Shown: positions 15,830-25,139, numbered from the stretch's first letter. The stretch: DNA of 38,888 nt from CAG-917 sp051883555 (GCA_051883555.1 JBJETY010000054.1:1-38888); one strand, 5' to 3'. Notes: a model not told the origin generated them from the sequence alone. Numbers and translations are program-made.

Positions 15830-15906
15830 CGAGGCGTGGCACAGTTTGGTAGTGCGTTCGGTTCGGGACCGAAAGGCCGCAAGTTCGAATCTTGTCGCCT
15901 CGACCA
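15830..15906 (+). tRNA. tRNA-Pro (anticodon CGG)
   Basis: A 77-nt complete cloverleaf with encoded CCA. The acceptor stem is CGAGGCG/CGCCTCG. The anticodon arm TTCGG-TTCGGGA-CCGAA gives anticodon CGG. The T arm GCAAG-TTCGAAT-CTTGT is canonical. It stands alone between its own promoter and terminator. Confidence 0.95.
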
Positions 15907-15907
15907 T

Positions 15908-15955
15908 AAAGTCTGTCGTATGCTGATATATCGGCGTGGCAGACTTTTTATTTTT
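15908..15955 (+). terminator. Terminator of tRNA-Pro
   Basis: Outer stem AAAGTCTG/CAGACTTT (15908-15915 with 15940-15947), with an inner GCTGAT/ATCGGC helix, is followed by U-rich sequence. It begins two nt after the tRNA CCA end. Confidence 0.8.
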
Positions 15956-16176
15956 AAATGCAAGCGATATGCCTTATGTGCAAAATAAGAAGGTTAAGGA
16001 TTTAAAAAGGCTACGGCTTTAAAGCAAAAACAATAAAAGGAAAGCTGAAACTATTAGATGAAACGCAAGATAAACGCAACGCTTTGCGTCTTGCATGAAA
16101 GGCGAAAGGGCATACAATAGATTAAAATCGAATAAGGATTAGTCAAACATATATTTATATTGAATCGATACTCATC

Positions 16177-16281
16177 GAAGCAAAGAGAATTGAAGCAAAG
16201 AGAATTATATTAAATCGATATTCATCGGAAATCAATATTTATCAAAAACAAAACGCATCGAAGAAAACAAAACGCATCGAA
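16177..16281. repeat. Two short tandem duplications in the tRNA-Pro / pgm spacer
   Basis: GAAGCAAAGAGAATT is repeated head-to-tail at 16177-16191 and 16192-16206. AAAACAAAACGCATCGAA is repeated at 16245-16262 and 16264-16281. Related ATCGATAyTCATCG segments lie beside them. The rest of the 15956-16290 spacer shows no gene or RNA. Confidence 0.8.
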
Positions 16282-16290
16282 AATGGAAAT

Positions 16291-16319
16291 AAAAAAAGCA
16301 GGGGTTGCCTGCTTTTTTT
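16291..16319. terminator. Terminator of the phosphoglucomutase gene
   Basis: A 12-bp stem AAAAAAAGCAGG/CCTGCTTTTTTT with loop GGTTG. The A7/T7 arms make it functional in either direction. On the minus strand it follows the phosphoglucomutase stop by 35 nt. Confidence 0.85.
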
Positions 16320-16354
16320 AACGTATAGATTATTTTAAGCATATATTTCGTCCG

Positions 16355-18097
16355 TCAGGATAAAAACTCCTTCATAAACGAGACGTAGCTTTCCGCAACG
16401 GCCGCTGCCTTTTCTTTTGAAGAAGCTTTTGTCGCAACGTAAATTTTAAGTTTCGGTTCCGTTCCCGAAGGGCGAACGCAAATCCAGTCGCCGCCGTCCA
16501 GATTCCATTTTATAGCGTTTGTTTTAGGAAGGTTTATGGTTTCCGTTTTTCCGTCCGTATAGGTTTTTACGCTTGCCGATAAATCGTTTTTAGCGATGAC
16601 CTTGACGCCGGCTATTGCGTCGAGATTTTTATTTCTTGCAGAATCCATAATATTTTTCATCTTGTCCATACCGTCGAGTCCGCTGTAAAAAATTGAAACG
16701 GATTTTTCGACGAAGTATCCGAATTTTTCGAATATTTCTATAAGACGTTTATAAACAGAAGAGCCGATAGACTCATAATAGCACGCCATTTCGGCAAAAA
16801 GCATAGCGGCAACGACGGCGTCTTTATCTCTTGCATGAGTGCCGCTCAGATATCCGTAACTTTCTTCATATCCGAACATAAAGGTATATTCGCCGCTCTT
16901 TTCCCATTCTTTGATTTTTTCGCCGATAAATTTAAAGCCTGTCAATACGTCGAAAGTAGTTGCGCCGTAGCTTGAAGCTATTTCTCTTGCAAGTTCGGTT
17001 GTGACTATTGTTTTTACTATTGCGGCGTTAGACGGCAGAGTGCCGTTTTGCTTGCGTTTTGAAAGGATGTAGTCGCAAAGGAGAGAGCCGATCTGATTGC
17101 CGTTCAGCAATACGAAATTGCCTTGATCGTTACGTACCGCAACGCCCATTCTGTCGCAGTCCGGATCCGTTCCGATAACAAGGTCGCTTCCGATTTTGTC
17201 GGCAAGTGCGGTTGCCATTTTCAATGCGTCCGGTTCTTCCGGATTAGGGACTTTTACCGTTGAAAATTCCGTGTCGGGTTGCGCTTGTTCCGGAACGACG
17301 GTAACAGGGATATTCATGATATCGAGTATTGTCGTGACAGGCATATAACCGCTTCCGTGAATAGGGGTATAAACAATTTTAATATTTTTTCCGACCTTTT
17401 CGACGGCTTCAGGGGAAAGGCAAAGTTTTTGGATTTCATTGAAATACGATTTATCAAGGCTGCTGCCGATTATTGTAATATTGTCGTCAACTTTATAATT
17501 ATCCTTTCCTAAGATAGAATCTTTCGAAATGTTTGCGTCGGCTTCTTTGATGTTGAAGTAGTCGAGTTCGTCTATAAATTCTACGACTTTTGCCGTTGCT
17601 TCAGGCGACATTTGAGCGCCGTCCTCGCCGTAAACTTTATAGCCGTTGTAGATTTTCGGATTATGCGAGGCTGTTATCATTATGCCTGCCGTAGTGTTAA
17701 GACGGCGGATAGCATACGAGCAAACGGGTACGGGTCTGACGTTTTCGAAAAGATAAACTTTTATATTATGGGCTGAAAGTACTTTTGCCGATAAAATAGC
17801 GAAGTCGCTTGAAAATCTTCTTGTGTCATAACTTATGACCACGCCTTTTTTCATAGCTTCCGCCCCGAGAGTTTCGATAAATTTTGCAAGACCTTCCGTC
17901 GCTCTTTTTACGGTAAATCTGTTCATTCTGTTTGTGCCGACGTCAAGAACGCCTCTCATACCGGCCGTACCGAAAGCGAGAGGAATTGCAAACGCTTCTT
18001 TTTTTTCGTCGTCGGAGAGTTCGAGCAATCTGTTTTTTTCTTCCGTTGTAAGTTCATCGCTAGATAAAAACCTATTGTATGTTTCTAAGTAAGACAT
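16355..18097 (-). CDS. pgcA: Phospho-sugar mutase (alpha-phosphoglucomutase/phosphomannomutase)
   Basis: A 580-residue alpha-D-phosphohexomutase with all four domains. It has the N-terminal FGTAGMRG, the catalytic phosphoserine loop TASHNP (Ser144), the Mg-binding loop DPDCDR (311-316), the sugar-specificity loop GYEESYGY (409-416) and the phosphate-binding RPSGTEPK (542-549). The length and GYEES loop match the Bacillus PgcA type, which interconverts glucose-6-P and glucose-1-P for UDP-glucose, glycolipid and polymer synthesis; mannose phosphates may also be used. The start follows TATGGAGG. The consensus promoter TTGACT-17-TATAAT lies just upstream, so it is independent of the VanW gene. 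Confidence 0.93.
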   Translation of the reverse strand: MSYLETYNRFLSSDELTTEEKNRLLELSDDEKKEAFAIPLAFGTAGMRGVLDVGTNRMNRFTVKRATEGLAKFIETLGAEAMKKGVVISYDTRRFSSDFAILSAKVLSAHNIKVYLFENVRPVPVCSYAIRRLNTTAGIMITASHNPKIYNGYKVYGEDGAQMSPEATAKVVEFIDELDYFNIKEADANISKDSILGKDNYKVDDNITIIGSSLDKSYFNEIQKLCLSPEAVEKVGKNIKIVYTPIHGSGYMPVTTILDIMNIPVTVVPEQAQPDTEFSTVKVPNPEEPDALKMATALADKIGSDLVIGTDPDCDRMGVAVRNDQGNFVLLNGNQIGSLLCDYILSKRKQNGTLPSNAAIVKTIVTTELAREIASSYGATTFDVLTGFKFIGEKIKEWEKSGEYTFMFGYEESYGYLSGTHARDKDAVVAAMLFAEMACYYESIGSSVYKRLIEIFEKFGYFVEKSVSIFYSGLDGMDKMKNIMDSARNKNLDAIAGVKVIAKNDLSASVKTYTDGKTETINLPKTNAIKWNLDGGDWICVRPSGTEPKLKIYVATKASSKEKAAAVAESYVSFMKEFLS

Positions 18098-18125
18098 AAT
18101 GCCTCCATAAAATTTTAATATAAAT

Positions 18126-18154
18126 ATTATACAATTTTAAAAAGGCATAGTCAA
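18126..18154 (-). promoter_or_regulatory. Sigma-A promoter of the phosphoglucomutase gene
   Basis: On the minus strand: TTGACT (18149-18154), 17-bp spacer, TATAAT (18126-18131). Confidence 0.8.
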
Positions 18155-18175
18155 TACAGAAGTCGATTAATATTT

Positions 18176-19489
18176 TCAACTATTATCCGATGCGGAATCT
18201 TCTTCCTTTGCAATCAATTCGTTTTGCGGTTTGTAAACGTTGTGACGGAATTTGCGTTTTACCGTCATTCCGTTTTCGGTATAAATCAAATATGCGTCCG
18301 ATTCATAACCGTTTTTGCCTTTGCGTACGATATCTCCTACTTTAAACTGCGGATCGTGTACGGTTGACGTTTCAAAAGGCAGAATTTTTGAAATTTCGCT
18401 TGTTATCGTAATCGCTTTTCCCCGTACTCCGAAAATATCGAATCGCACGTTTTCGGCGGTGGCGAAACCGAATATAAAAATAGGGCTTGTCGTGTTGTTT
18501 TTAAATTTTAAATCGCTGTAATCGGATACCATGGCGTCGAGAGACGGAGCAACGTACGTTACCGGCAAGGAGTGTTGATTTACTTCTATGATTTCCAATC
18601 CGGAGAGAAGCGCACAGTTGTATAACGTCGTAGATACCTGACATACGCCTCCGCCTATTCCGCTTGTAAATTCGCCGTCTAATATAACCTTCGCTTCTTT
18701 AAATCCGTTTTCTGCCGTTCTTCTGCCTACGGTTTTATTGAAAGAAAATATCTCTTGCGGCATAATTACGACGCCGTTTATCTTTTCAGTAGCAAGCTTT
18801 ATGTTCGAGACTCTGTTTTCGTTCGAGCTTAAAAAAGACGTCGAAAAAACGCCTCTGCTGACGGTTCGTAGTTTTAAACTGTCTAAGCTTTCTGCTTTTT
18901 TGTGAATAAAATTAAGTTTAACGGTATACGTTCCGTCGTCTATCGAAGAAAACAAATTTTTACAAAAATCGTATTTATCCAGACGTTTTCCGTCTTTTCC
19001 CGATATATATTGAGTTTTTCCGCTTACGCATAAGAATTGACTTTCTGAAAATTCGACGCAATATTTTCCGACAAGTTCATTGAAAATTTTTGTAGAATCC
19101 GTGGATATAAAGTCTGCCGCTTCGTCAATGCCTATAAATTTAATAAGGGAGTCGAACTGCTCGACAAGAGAATAGGTGCGCAGAAGTTTTTTTGCCGATT
19201 CGCTTAAAGTCAGGGAATACCGTTCGTTTTGCACGTTTTCATCCGTGATAAAAATATGGTATTCCGCGTGTTCATTATCGCATTGTTTTACGTCGTTTGA
19301 GTGATAGCTGAGTGATGAAAATTTTAAAGACGAATTGTCATAAGTATTAGCAAAAGAAAAAACTTTCGGCGCCGTTTTGCCGTCCGACGTATCTTTACCC
19401 GTTATGAAAGAGGGCGCGGCAAAAGCAAGCAGAAGAAAAATGAAAACGAAAGAAATGAATTTAAATTTATATTCGGTCGCTCTAATCAT
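18176..19489 (-). CDS. VanW family exported protein
   Basis: A 437-residue protein with an N-terminal signal anchor (about residues 8-30), a poorly conserved extracellular region, and the VanW domain at about 215-355. The VanW signature includes PQEIFSFNKTVG, ENGFKEAKVI, GIGGGVCQVSTTLYNCAL and NQHSLPVTYV. A G5-like beta segment follows to the end. VanW occurs in some vancomycin-resistance clusters, but most chromosomal members are uncharacterised envelope proteins, so no resistance role is implied. No Shine-Dalgarno is visible before the ATG. A CAAACT lies 6 nt upstream, but without a good -35, so leaderless status is uncertain. It has no close functional neighbour. Confidence 0.85.
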   Translation of the reverse strand: MIRATEYKFKFISFVFIFLLLAFAAPSFITGKDTSDGKTAPKVFSFANTYDNSSLKFSSLSYHSNDVKQCDNEHAEYHIFITDENVQNERYSLTLSESAKKLLRTYSLVEQFDSLIKFIGIDEAADFISTDSTKIFNELVGKYCVEFSESQFLCVSGKTQYISGKDGKRLDKYDFCKNLFSSIDDGTYTVKLNFIHKKAESLDSLKLRTVSRGVFSTSFLSSNENRVSNIKLATEKINGVVIMPQEIFSFNKTVGRRTAENGFKEAKVILDGEFTSGIGGGVCQVSTTLYNCALLSGLEIIEVNQHSLPVTYVAPSLDAMVSDYSDLKFKNNTTSPIFIFGFATAENVRFDIFGVRGKAITITSEISKILPFETSTVHDPQFKVGDIVRKGKNGYESDAYLIYTENGMTVKRKFRHNVYKPQNELIAKEEDSASDNS

Positions 19490-19591
19490 ATTTTTAGTTT
19501 GAGCATAAAAAGCGATATTAAACGCCTAAGGCGATTAATGCCGAAATAAATAACGGAAAAATCGGCGTTAAAATCGCCGCATTTAAAAAAG

Positions 19592-19651
19592 AAAAAAAGC
19601 AGTTTTAAGAAACTGCAATGGTTTTAATGGCAGTTTTAAGAAACTGCAATG
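19592..19651 (-). terminator. Tandemly duplicated terminator of the tilS operon
   Basis: A 22-bp unit containing the hairpin GCAGTTT-taag-AAACTGC occurs at 19599-19620 and again at 19630-19651, period 31. On the minus strand the distal copy is followed by U7 (19592-19598) and is the likely functional terminator; the proximal copy lacks the U-tract. It lies about 140 nt after the PHP gene stop. Nearby (19564-19580) is a CGGCG/CGCCG hairpin. The rest of the 19490-19787 spacer shows nothing else. Confidence 0.75.
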
Positions 19652-19787
19652 ATTTAAATTGATTTAAATAGTTTTTGTTTTATGCGTTTATGTTGGAATA
19701 AAAGTCGACGAAAATTTTATTTTACGCGACAAACCGTAAAGAATCGGTCGTGCGTTTTTAATGCGTGACTTGCCTTGCGACGCTCTG

Positions 19788-20609
19788 TTAAAATTTTTGC
19801 GGAACGAGTTTTGCGAGCTCTCTTTCTTCCATCATAGGAACAAAACCTTTTTTATTGTGCGGGTCGGTTGCCGAAAGATTGTGGAAATCGCTTCCTGCGG
19901 TAGGAATTAGTCCGTATTTTTTTGCAATTCCTTTTAAGACGGATTCATCGGTTTCGTTGTGCGACGGGTATACGACTTCGATACCTTTAAGGCCGTATTT
20001 TTTAAGTCCGTCGATAAGGAGATCGAGTTTTTTGTCTGCAAGGTAGACTTTAGGGTGGGCAAGTACGGGAATACCTTTTGCATTTACGATACATTTTACG
20101 GCTTCAATAGGTGTGAGCCTTTTTGCTTCTATATAAGCTTTTTTGCCGTGTCCGAGATAATTGTCGAATGCTTCGTTTGCGTTTTGCACGTATCCTGCTT
20201 CAACCATTGCGGTTGCGAAATGCATTCTGCCGATACCGTTCGTATACGGGTCTATATCGACTTTGACGCCGATTTCTTTAAGGCGGTTGAAAAGTTGTAC
20301 GTTTCTGTCCGTTCTGTAAGCTTGAATAAGTTTGAGCGTTTCGTTGAATTCGGGATTTAGAAAATCGATATTATAACCTAATATATGAATTTCACGGTAA
20401 GTATAGGTGGAAATTTCGATTGCAGGTGAAAATGCCATATTATATTTTTTTGCGGCTTCGATTCCTTCTTCGATACCGCTGACCGAGTCGTGGTCGGTTA
20501 TGGCAAAAGCCTTTGCGCTCTTTTCGGAAAGCATTTTAGCTCTCTCTTCGGGCGAAAGTTTTCCGTCGCTGTAATATGTATGATTGTGCATATCGGCAAA
20601 TATTTCCAT
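19788..20609 (-). CDS. PHP-domain phosphoesterase
   Basis: A 273-residue polymerase-and-histidinol-phosphatase domain protein. Metal-ligand motifs are all present: ADMHNHTYYSDG (His8, His10), ITDHDSVSG, AIEIST, HILGYNID, VLAHPKV and GSDFHN near the end. The family includes RNase AM and 3',5'-nucleoside bisphosphate (pAp) phosphatases (YciV type), the most likely activity. The start at 20609 is chosen because GAGGAA precedes it. The upstream rmuC stop TAG ends one base before the ATG, showing coupling. It is the last gene of tilS-hpt-cca-rmuC-PHP. Confidence 0.9.
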   Translation of the reverse strand: MEIFADMHNHTYYSDGKLSPEERAKMLSEKSAKAFAITDHDSVSGIEEGIEAAKKYNMAFSPAIEISTYTYREIHILGYNIDFLNPEFNETLKLIQAYRTDRNVQLFNRLKEIGVKVDIDPYTNGIGRMHFATAMVEAGYVQNANEAFDNYLGHGKKAYIEAKRLTPIEAVKCIVNAKGIPVLAHPKVYLADKKLDLLIDGLKKYGLKGIEVVYPSHNETDESVLKGIAKKYGLIPTAGSDFHNLSATDPHNKKGFVPMMEERELAKLVPQKF

Positions 20610-20610
20610 T

Positions 20611-21921
20611 CTATTCCTCATCGTTTATATCAAGGAGTGTAGACGCGTTTTCAGATAAGTCCGTCTGTTCGGCAGGTAAAGTGCCGACGCCCGACAGACG
20701 TTTTTGAATCATTTCCGTTCTCTTTCCCGCGTCTTCTATCGTTGATTGAACGCCTTCCAATTTCTTTTTAGTGAGATTGAGCAGTTCGCTGAATTTTGAG
20801 AAATCCTTTCTGAACTGTTCGAGCAGTTTCCATATTTCGGTACTGCGCTTTTCTATCGCAACCGTTCTGAATCCCATTTGCAGGCTGTTTAACAGAGCGG
20901 CAAGAGTGGTAGGTCCGCAAATCACTATGCGATATTTTGATTGAAGTTCTTCTATAAGTCCGGGTCTTTTTACCACTTCGGCATATAAGCCTTCTATGGT
21001 AAGGTATAAAATAGCAAAGTCGGTGGTTTTTGGCGGATGAACGTATTTTTGGCGGATAGACGCCGCTTCTTCTTTTATCCTTCTTTCAAGTTTCTTTGCC
21101 GTGTCGTCGATTTCCGCAACGTTTCCGCTTTCCGACGCTTCGACGAGTTTAAGATAATCTTCAATCGGAAATTTAGAGTCAACGGGCAGATATACCGTAT
21201 CGTCGTTTTTGCCCGGAAGGTTGATGACGAAATCGACTCGTTCGTCTCCCGATTTCGTAATGTTTACGTTTTTGGAATATTGTTCCGGTGCAAGAATCTG
21301 ACTGAGAAGATTTTCGAGAGCTATTTCTCCCCACGTGCCGCGTTGTTTGACGTTTGAGAATATCTTTTTAAGGTCGTTTACTCCCGTTTGAAGATTATGC
21401 ATTTCGGCAAAGCTTTGCGTAATTTCGCCAAGCCTTTCGCTGACAATTTTGAAAGAATTGTTGAAACGTTCCTCGATTGTGGAACTGAGTTTTTCATCTA
21501 CCGTTTCACGCATTTTGTTTAATTGCTTTTCATTGTCTCCGCGGATAGCTTCGAGTTTTTTGTCGACGCTTGCCATAAACTCAATAATTCTGTTTTCGAG
21601 CGCAACCGTGCTTTTTTGCTGATAATCGACAAGAGTAGCAACTTTTTCGGAAAGTCCCGTGATATCTTTTTCGACGTTTTGCGTCATAAGGTTGACGGTA
21701 TTCGACGTCATTTCGTTGTTCATTTTAAGGGTTTCGACAATATCCGATTTAACGTCTCTTAAATTGTCTTTTGCGTCTTTTGAATTGTCGTCGAGAATCT
21801 TTTTAAGTGAGGAGTTGTCGACGGAAGAGCCGCCTTTTTTCAAGACCGAAAGAATAACGAGCACGCAAAGCAATACGAGCATAATTGCCGATAGAGCGAT
21901 TAAAATATAAAATTCCGTCAT
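20611..21921 (-). CDS. rmuC: DNA recombination protein RmuC
   Basis: A 436-residue protein. An N-terminal membrane anchor (about residues 5-26) is followed by a long coiled coil (about 45-165) and the RmuC nuclease-like domain (about 185-385). Family motifs are KQRGTWGEIALENLL, VDFVINLPGK, LPVDSKFPIEDY and CGPTTLAALLNSL. RmuC limits inversions at short inverted repeats in E. coli; its biochemistry is not settled. The stop of cca overlaps its start (ATGA). It is the fourth gene of the operon. Confidence 0.93.
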   Translation of the reverse strand: MTEFYILIALSAIMLVLLCVLVILSVLKKGGSSVDNSSLKKILDDNSKDAKDNLRDVKSDIVETLKMNNEMTSNTVNLMTQNVEKDITGLSEKVATLVDYQQKSTVALENRIIEFMASVDKKLEAIRGDNEKQLNKMRETVDEKLSSTIEERFNNSFKIVSERLGEITQSFAEMHNLQTGVNDLKKIFSNVKQRGTWGEIALENLLSQILAPEQYSKNVNITKSGDERVDFVINLPGKNDDTVYLPVDSKFPIEDYLKLVEASESGNVAEIDDTAKKLERRIKEEAASIRQKYVHPPKTTDFAILYLTIEGLYAEVVKRPGLIEELQSKYRIVICGPTTLAALLNSLQMGFRTVAIEKRSTEIWKLLEQFRKDFSKFSELLNLTKKKLEGVQSTIEDAGKRTEMIQKRLSGVGTLPAEQTDLSENASTLLDINDEE

Positions 21922-23288
21922 TTGGTCGCCTCCTTGGAAATTTTTTTCAATTCCTTTAACTGCCTTTCATAATCGTTAAGGTTGTTTATAATACAATTGT
22001 TTAAAGTTTGTTTTAAAACCGCCGCTCTTTTTTTTGGCGGAACGTTTAAAGAAATGAGATCGCCGCCTTTGATTTTAAGGTCGGAGATTTTCATCGGCGT
22101 TCCGTCCGATTTCATCGTTTCGTAAAGAGATTCGATTCTGTCCGCCGAATATGAATGGAAACCTTTTGCCGCCATAGCGTCGGCTCTCATAAGATTCAAC
22201 AGCGGTTTTATAACGGCATGGTTTTTGGCTATAAATATTTTTAGTTTTGAATCTCTTGTCTGATTGTCAAGGTTATACATATGGTTTTCAATCAACCTTG
22301 TCGTGAAGTCGATTTCGTCGTTTGAAAGTTTCAAACCGTCTTTTCCGAGAAGCCTTTTTGCAATTTTACCGCCTTCGAAAGGATGAGCGTACATATTGCC
22401 GTCCCGTTTTAAGCAGAAAGGTTTTGCGACGTCGTGGAGCAGTGCGGCAAGTCTTACGTCGGGGGCTGCGTATTTAACGGCCAACAACGAATGTTCGAAA
22501 ACGTCGTGGTCGTGATACTTAGGATTTTGCTTTAACCCTTTTCCCTCTTCGAGCGGAGGGAAAATCAATCCGAGCGCGCCGACTTCGTCTAAAAGTTTCA
22601 GCCCCCTGTAATGGGCGTATTCGTTTCCTTTTAAGTTATATCGGCGGTCGGCGGTCAATATTTTTTTAATTTCGATTGCAATGCGTTCTTTCGATAAATC
22701 GAGAATCTGATTTACAAGTTGTTTGGCAACTGAAAAAGTTTTGCTATCGATATTAAAATTCAGTTCCGCCGCAAAACGGATAAGGCGCAAAATTCTCAAC
22801 CCGTCTTCGGAAAATACCTTTTCCGGCTCTCTTGTCGTGGACAGATTACGATTGTTTAAATCGTATAAACCGCCCGTAGGGTCAATAATTTCGTCTTTTA
22901 ATATATCGTAATATATAGCGTTTATTTTGAAATCCCGACGGTAAGCGTCGAGAAAAATATCTTTTGTAAAGGTAACGTTAAGCGGAGAATGTTTTCCGCC
23001 TACAGGATAATTATCCGTTCTGAACGTAGTAAATTCTGCGGTAAAATCTTTATTTTTTATTATCACCGTGCCGACTCGCAAATTAGAGTCTGCAACAAAA
23101 AAACCGCTTCCGCATAAAACGCGTTTAAGTTCGTCGGGAGTAAGCGAGCTTGTTAAATCTATATCGCCGTTTTCAAGCCCCGTTAAACCGCAACGGACGT
23201 ATCCGCCGACGACGTATAGCGGAGACGAGGCAGGGAAAAGCTCTGCCAGTTTTTTCAGTTTGTCGGGTATGAATATTTTAGTTTTCAT
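21918..23288 (-). CDS. cca: CCA tRNA nucleotidyltransferase / poly(A) polymerase family with HD domain
   Basis: A 456-residue class II nucleotidyltransferase. The head domain shows GGYVRCG (28-34) and the metal-binding DIDLT (Asp42, Asp44). RRDFKINAIYYD and EDGLRILRLIRFA are the nucleotide-selection and neck motifs. The C-terminal half has an HD phosphohydrolase motif, LLHDVAKP (His285-Asp286). It adds or repairs tRNA 3' CCA ends. The tRNAs in this window encode CCA, so a repair role is likely, though A-adding versus full CCA activity cannot be told apart. It overlaps hpt by 11 nt; its GAGGTG site lies inside hpt. Confidence 0.92.
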   Translation of the reverse strand: MKTKIFIPDKLKKLAELFPASSPLYVVGGYVRCGLTGLENGDIDLTSSLTPDELKRVLCGSGFFVADSNLRVGTVIIKNKDFTAEFTTFRTDNYPVGGKHSPLNVTFTKDIFLDAYRRDFKINAIYYDILKDEIIDPTGGLYDLNNRNLSTTREPEKVFSEDGLRILRLIRFAAELNFNIDSKTFSVAKQLVNQILDLSKERIAIEIKKILTADRRYNLKGNEYAHYRGLKLLDEVGALGLIFPPLEEGKGLKQNPKYHDHDVFEHSLLAVKYAAPDVRLAALLHDVAKPFCLKRDGNMYAHPFEGGKIAKRLLGKDGLKLSNDEIDFTTRLIENHMYNLDNQTRDSKLKIFIAKNHAVIKPLLNLMRADAMAAKGFHSYSADRIESLYETMKSDGTPMKISDLKIKGGDLISLNVPPKKRAAVLKQTLNNCIINNLNDYERQLKELKKISKEATK

Positions 23289-23823
23289 ACACCTCTTTTG
23301 CTAATATGCACACATCCGGCAAATTACGGAATTTTTCGGCATAGTCGAGTCCGTAACCTACGACGAAACAATCGGGAATTTCAAAACCGACGTAATCTCC
23401 TTTAAGTTCTACTTTGCGTCTTGACGGTTTATCGAGAAGAGAGCAAAGTTTTATGGATTTCGGATTTCTTGCCTGCAAGACCTTTATAAGATAGGTCAGG
23501 GTAATACCGGTATCTATAATATCTTCGACAATAAGCACGTTTTTGCCGTCGATAGGTTCAGTCAGGTCTTTTACCATTTTAACTTCACCGGACGTGCTTG
23601 TGCCTGAGCCGTAGCTTGAAAGAGACATGAAATCGAGTTCGATGTTATATCCTTTAAGATTTTTGAAAAGGTCGGCTAAAAACATAGACGCGCCTCTTAA
23701 AATTCCTACGACAAGAATAGGTTCGCCGTTGTAGTCTTTTGAGATTTGTTCCGCCAATTCTTTGGCGCGTTCTTCGATTTGTTTGCCCGTGATTAAAACC
23801 TTTTCAATTTCTTTACCGTACAT
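23278..23823 (-). CDS. hpt: Hypoxanthine(-guanine) phosphoribosyltransferase
   Basis: A 181-residue purine salvage enzyme converting hypoxanthine or guanine plus PRPP to IMP or GMP. The PRPP-binding loop is VEDIIDTG (99-106). The flexible-loop SLSSYGSGT (67-75) and DYVGFEIPDCFVVGYGLDY near the C-terminus are family-typical. It lies directly after tilS with an 11-nt overlap, the same tilS-hpt pairing as in Bacillus. Ribosome site AAGGAG precedes the ATG. Confidence 0.96.
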   Translation of the reverse strand: MYGKEIEKVLITGKQIEERAKELAEQISKDYNGEPILVVGILRGASMFLADLFKNLKGYNIELDFMSLSSYGSGTSTSGEVKMVKDLTEPIDGKNVLIVEDIIDTGITLTYLIKVLQARNPKSIKLCSLLDKPSRRKVELKGDYVGFEIPDCFVVGYGLDYAEKFRNLPDVCILAKEVYEN

Positions 23824-25105
23824 TGTTTTCTCCTTTTACCGATAATACAGTTTTTGTGTTTTCGTCGATTTTTATTTTGTCGGAAATCTCAATACCGACA
23901 ATTAAAAGTATATCATTTTCATCGGCAATTACAAGCAAATTATCACGAAGTCTGAGCGGAATTTTTTTGTCGGTTAAATAGTCTCCGAGATTTTTCGTGC
24001 CGCCGCCGAATTTTGTGAATTTATCGCCGTCTTTGCGATAGCGCAATACGGCGGTTTTCGGAATTTTATCCCAATCGCATTTCAGCCCCGTTTCGGTTTC
24101 GTCTTTTTTGATTAGCTTAAAAACGTCCGAAAATCTTTCATCGCTAAATATCTGAGAGAGCGGAATTTCCACCGAATCCGATTCCGCTTTTTTTTCAAAA
24201 GCCAGCCCGTCCCCTTCTCTATAAACGGTAACGCCGAAAGGCATATCCAGACGCTTTCCGCATAGGTCGTTACAAAGATTTAAAATAAGGTCTAAATGCC
24301 TTTCTTCTACGTCCTGAATTACGCCCAGTTTTTCAAAGCATATGCCTATCTCTTTTTTCAGTAGATAAGGATGCTTGAAAGGCTCTATAATTTTGTAGCC
24401 GCCGTAAGTCTTTATAGGCTCGTCTATAAAATTTCGTGCAAATTCTTCCGCTTCGGTTGCCGCTCTTGTCAATTTTGCAACGCTGTCTGAAAATTTAGGA
24501 AACTTTTTTTCGATTTTAGGAATGACGTTAAGTCGGAAATAGTTTCTTGTAATATTATCGAATTCATTAGTTTCGTCGTTGCAATGAGGGACGTCGTTTT
24601 TTTGAAGAAATTCGGCGAGTTCGCTTTTCGTATAATCCAATAAAGGGCGAATTAAAAAATTCTTTACGGGAGCGATGCCTTGCAGACCGTAAATTCCCGT
24701 TCCTCTGCAAATTCTGAGCAGTACGGTTTCCGCCTGGTCGTTTTTATGATGTGCCGTTGCGATATAATCGCAGAAATCGTTTTTAATTTCGTCGGCGAAA
24801 ATTTTATGTCGCAATTCTCTTGCCGCAAGTTCTAAGGAAACGCGATTCTTTGTCGCATATTCAGGAGCGTTCACGAAAAAGCCCTTAAAGGGAATATCGT
24901 GCTTTTTGCAAAATTCTTCTACGAATTTGCTGTCGCTTATGCTCGCTTCGCCTCTTATTCCGTGTTCGACGTTTATAACGTAAAAGTCGCCTTTATATTC
25001 TGTTTTAAACAGCCACAAGAGCGCCATGCTGTCCGTGCCGCCGCTTACGGCAAGGGCAATTCTTTTATTTTCGACTGCTTCGGGAAGATGAAGTTTAAGT
25101 TCCAT
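23813..25105 (-). CDS. tilS: tRNA(Ile)-lysidine synthase
   Basis: A 430-residue N-type ATP pyrophosphatase with the P-loop SGGTDS (21-26). TAHHKNDQAETVLLRICRGTG and LIRPLL are TilS signatures, and C-terminal substrate-binding domains extend to the end. It converts C34 of the CAU-anticodon tRNA-Ile to lysidine. A start six codons upstream is possible. The ATG at 25105 is chosen because TTGATT-16-TATAAT lies exactly 6 nt before it and no Shine-Dalgarno exists, again predicting a leaderless mRNA. It is the first gene of a five-gene operon with overlapping ends. Confidence 0.93.
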   Translation of the reverse strand: MELKLHLPEAVENKRIALAVSGGTDSMALLWLFKTEYKGDFYVINVEHGIRGEASISDSKFVEEFCKKHDIPFKGFFVNAPEYATKNRVSLELAARELRHKIFADEIKNDFCDYIATAHHKNDQAETVLLRICRGTGIYGLQGIAPVKNFLIRPLLDYTKSELAEFLQKNDVPHCNDETNEFDNITRNYFRLNVIPKIEKKFPKFSDSVAKLTRAATEAEEFARNFIDEPIKTYGGYKIIEPFKHPYLLKKEIGICFEKLGVIQDVEERHLDLILNLCNDLCGKRLDMPFGVTVYREGDGLAFEKKAESDSVEIPLSQIFSDERFSDVFKLIKKDETETGLKCDWDKIPKTAVLRYRKDGDKFTKFGGGTKNLGDYLTDKKIPLRLRDNLLVIADENDILLIVGIEISDKIKIDENTKTVLSVKGENNVR

Positions 25106-25111
25106 AAATTC

Positions 25112-25139
25112 ATTATATAACATAAAACGATAAAATCAA
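25112..25139 (-). promoter_or_regulatory. Promoter of the tilS operon, predicted leaderless
   Basis: On the minus strand: TTGATT (25134-25139), 16-bp spacer, TATAAT (25112-25117), 6 nt, ATG. Confidence 0.65.

Noticed and set aside
15695..15907. Minus-strand open frame over tRNA-Pro
   Set aside because: It starts inside the tRNA on the opposite strand; the familiar-looking N-terminus is a common mis-annotation from antisense tRNA.
18176..19489. VanW gene as a vancomycin-resistance determinant
   Set aside because: No vanH, vanA, vanX, vanR or vanS-type neighbours; chromosomal VanW proteins are common in spore-formers.
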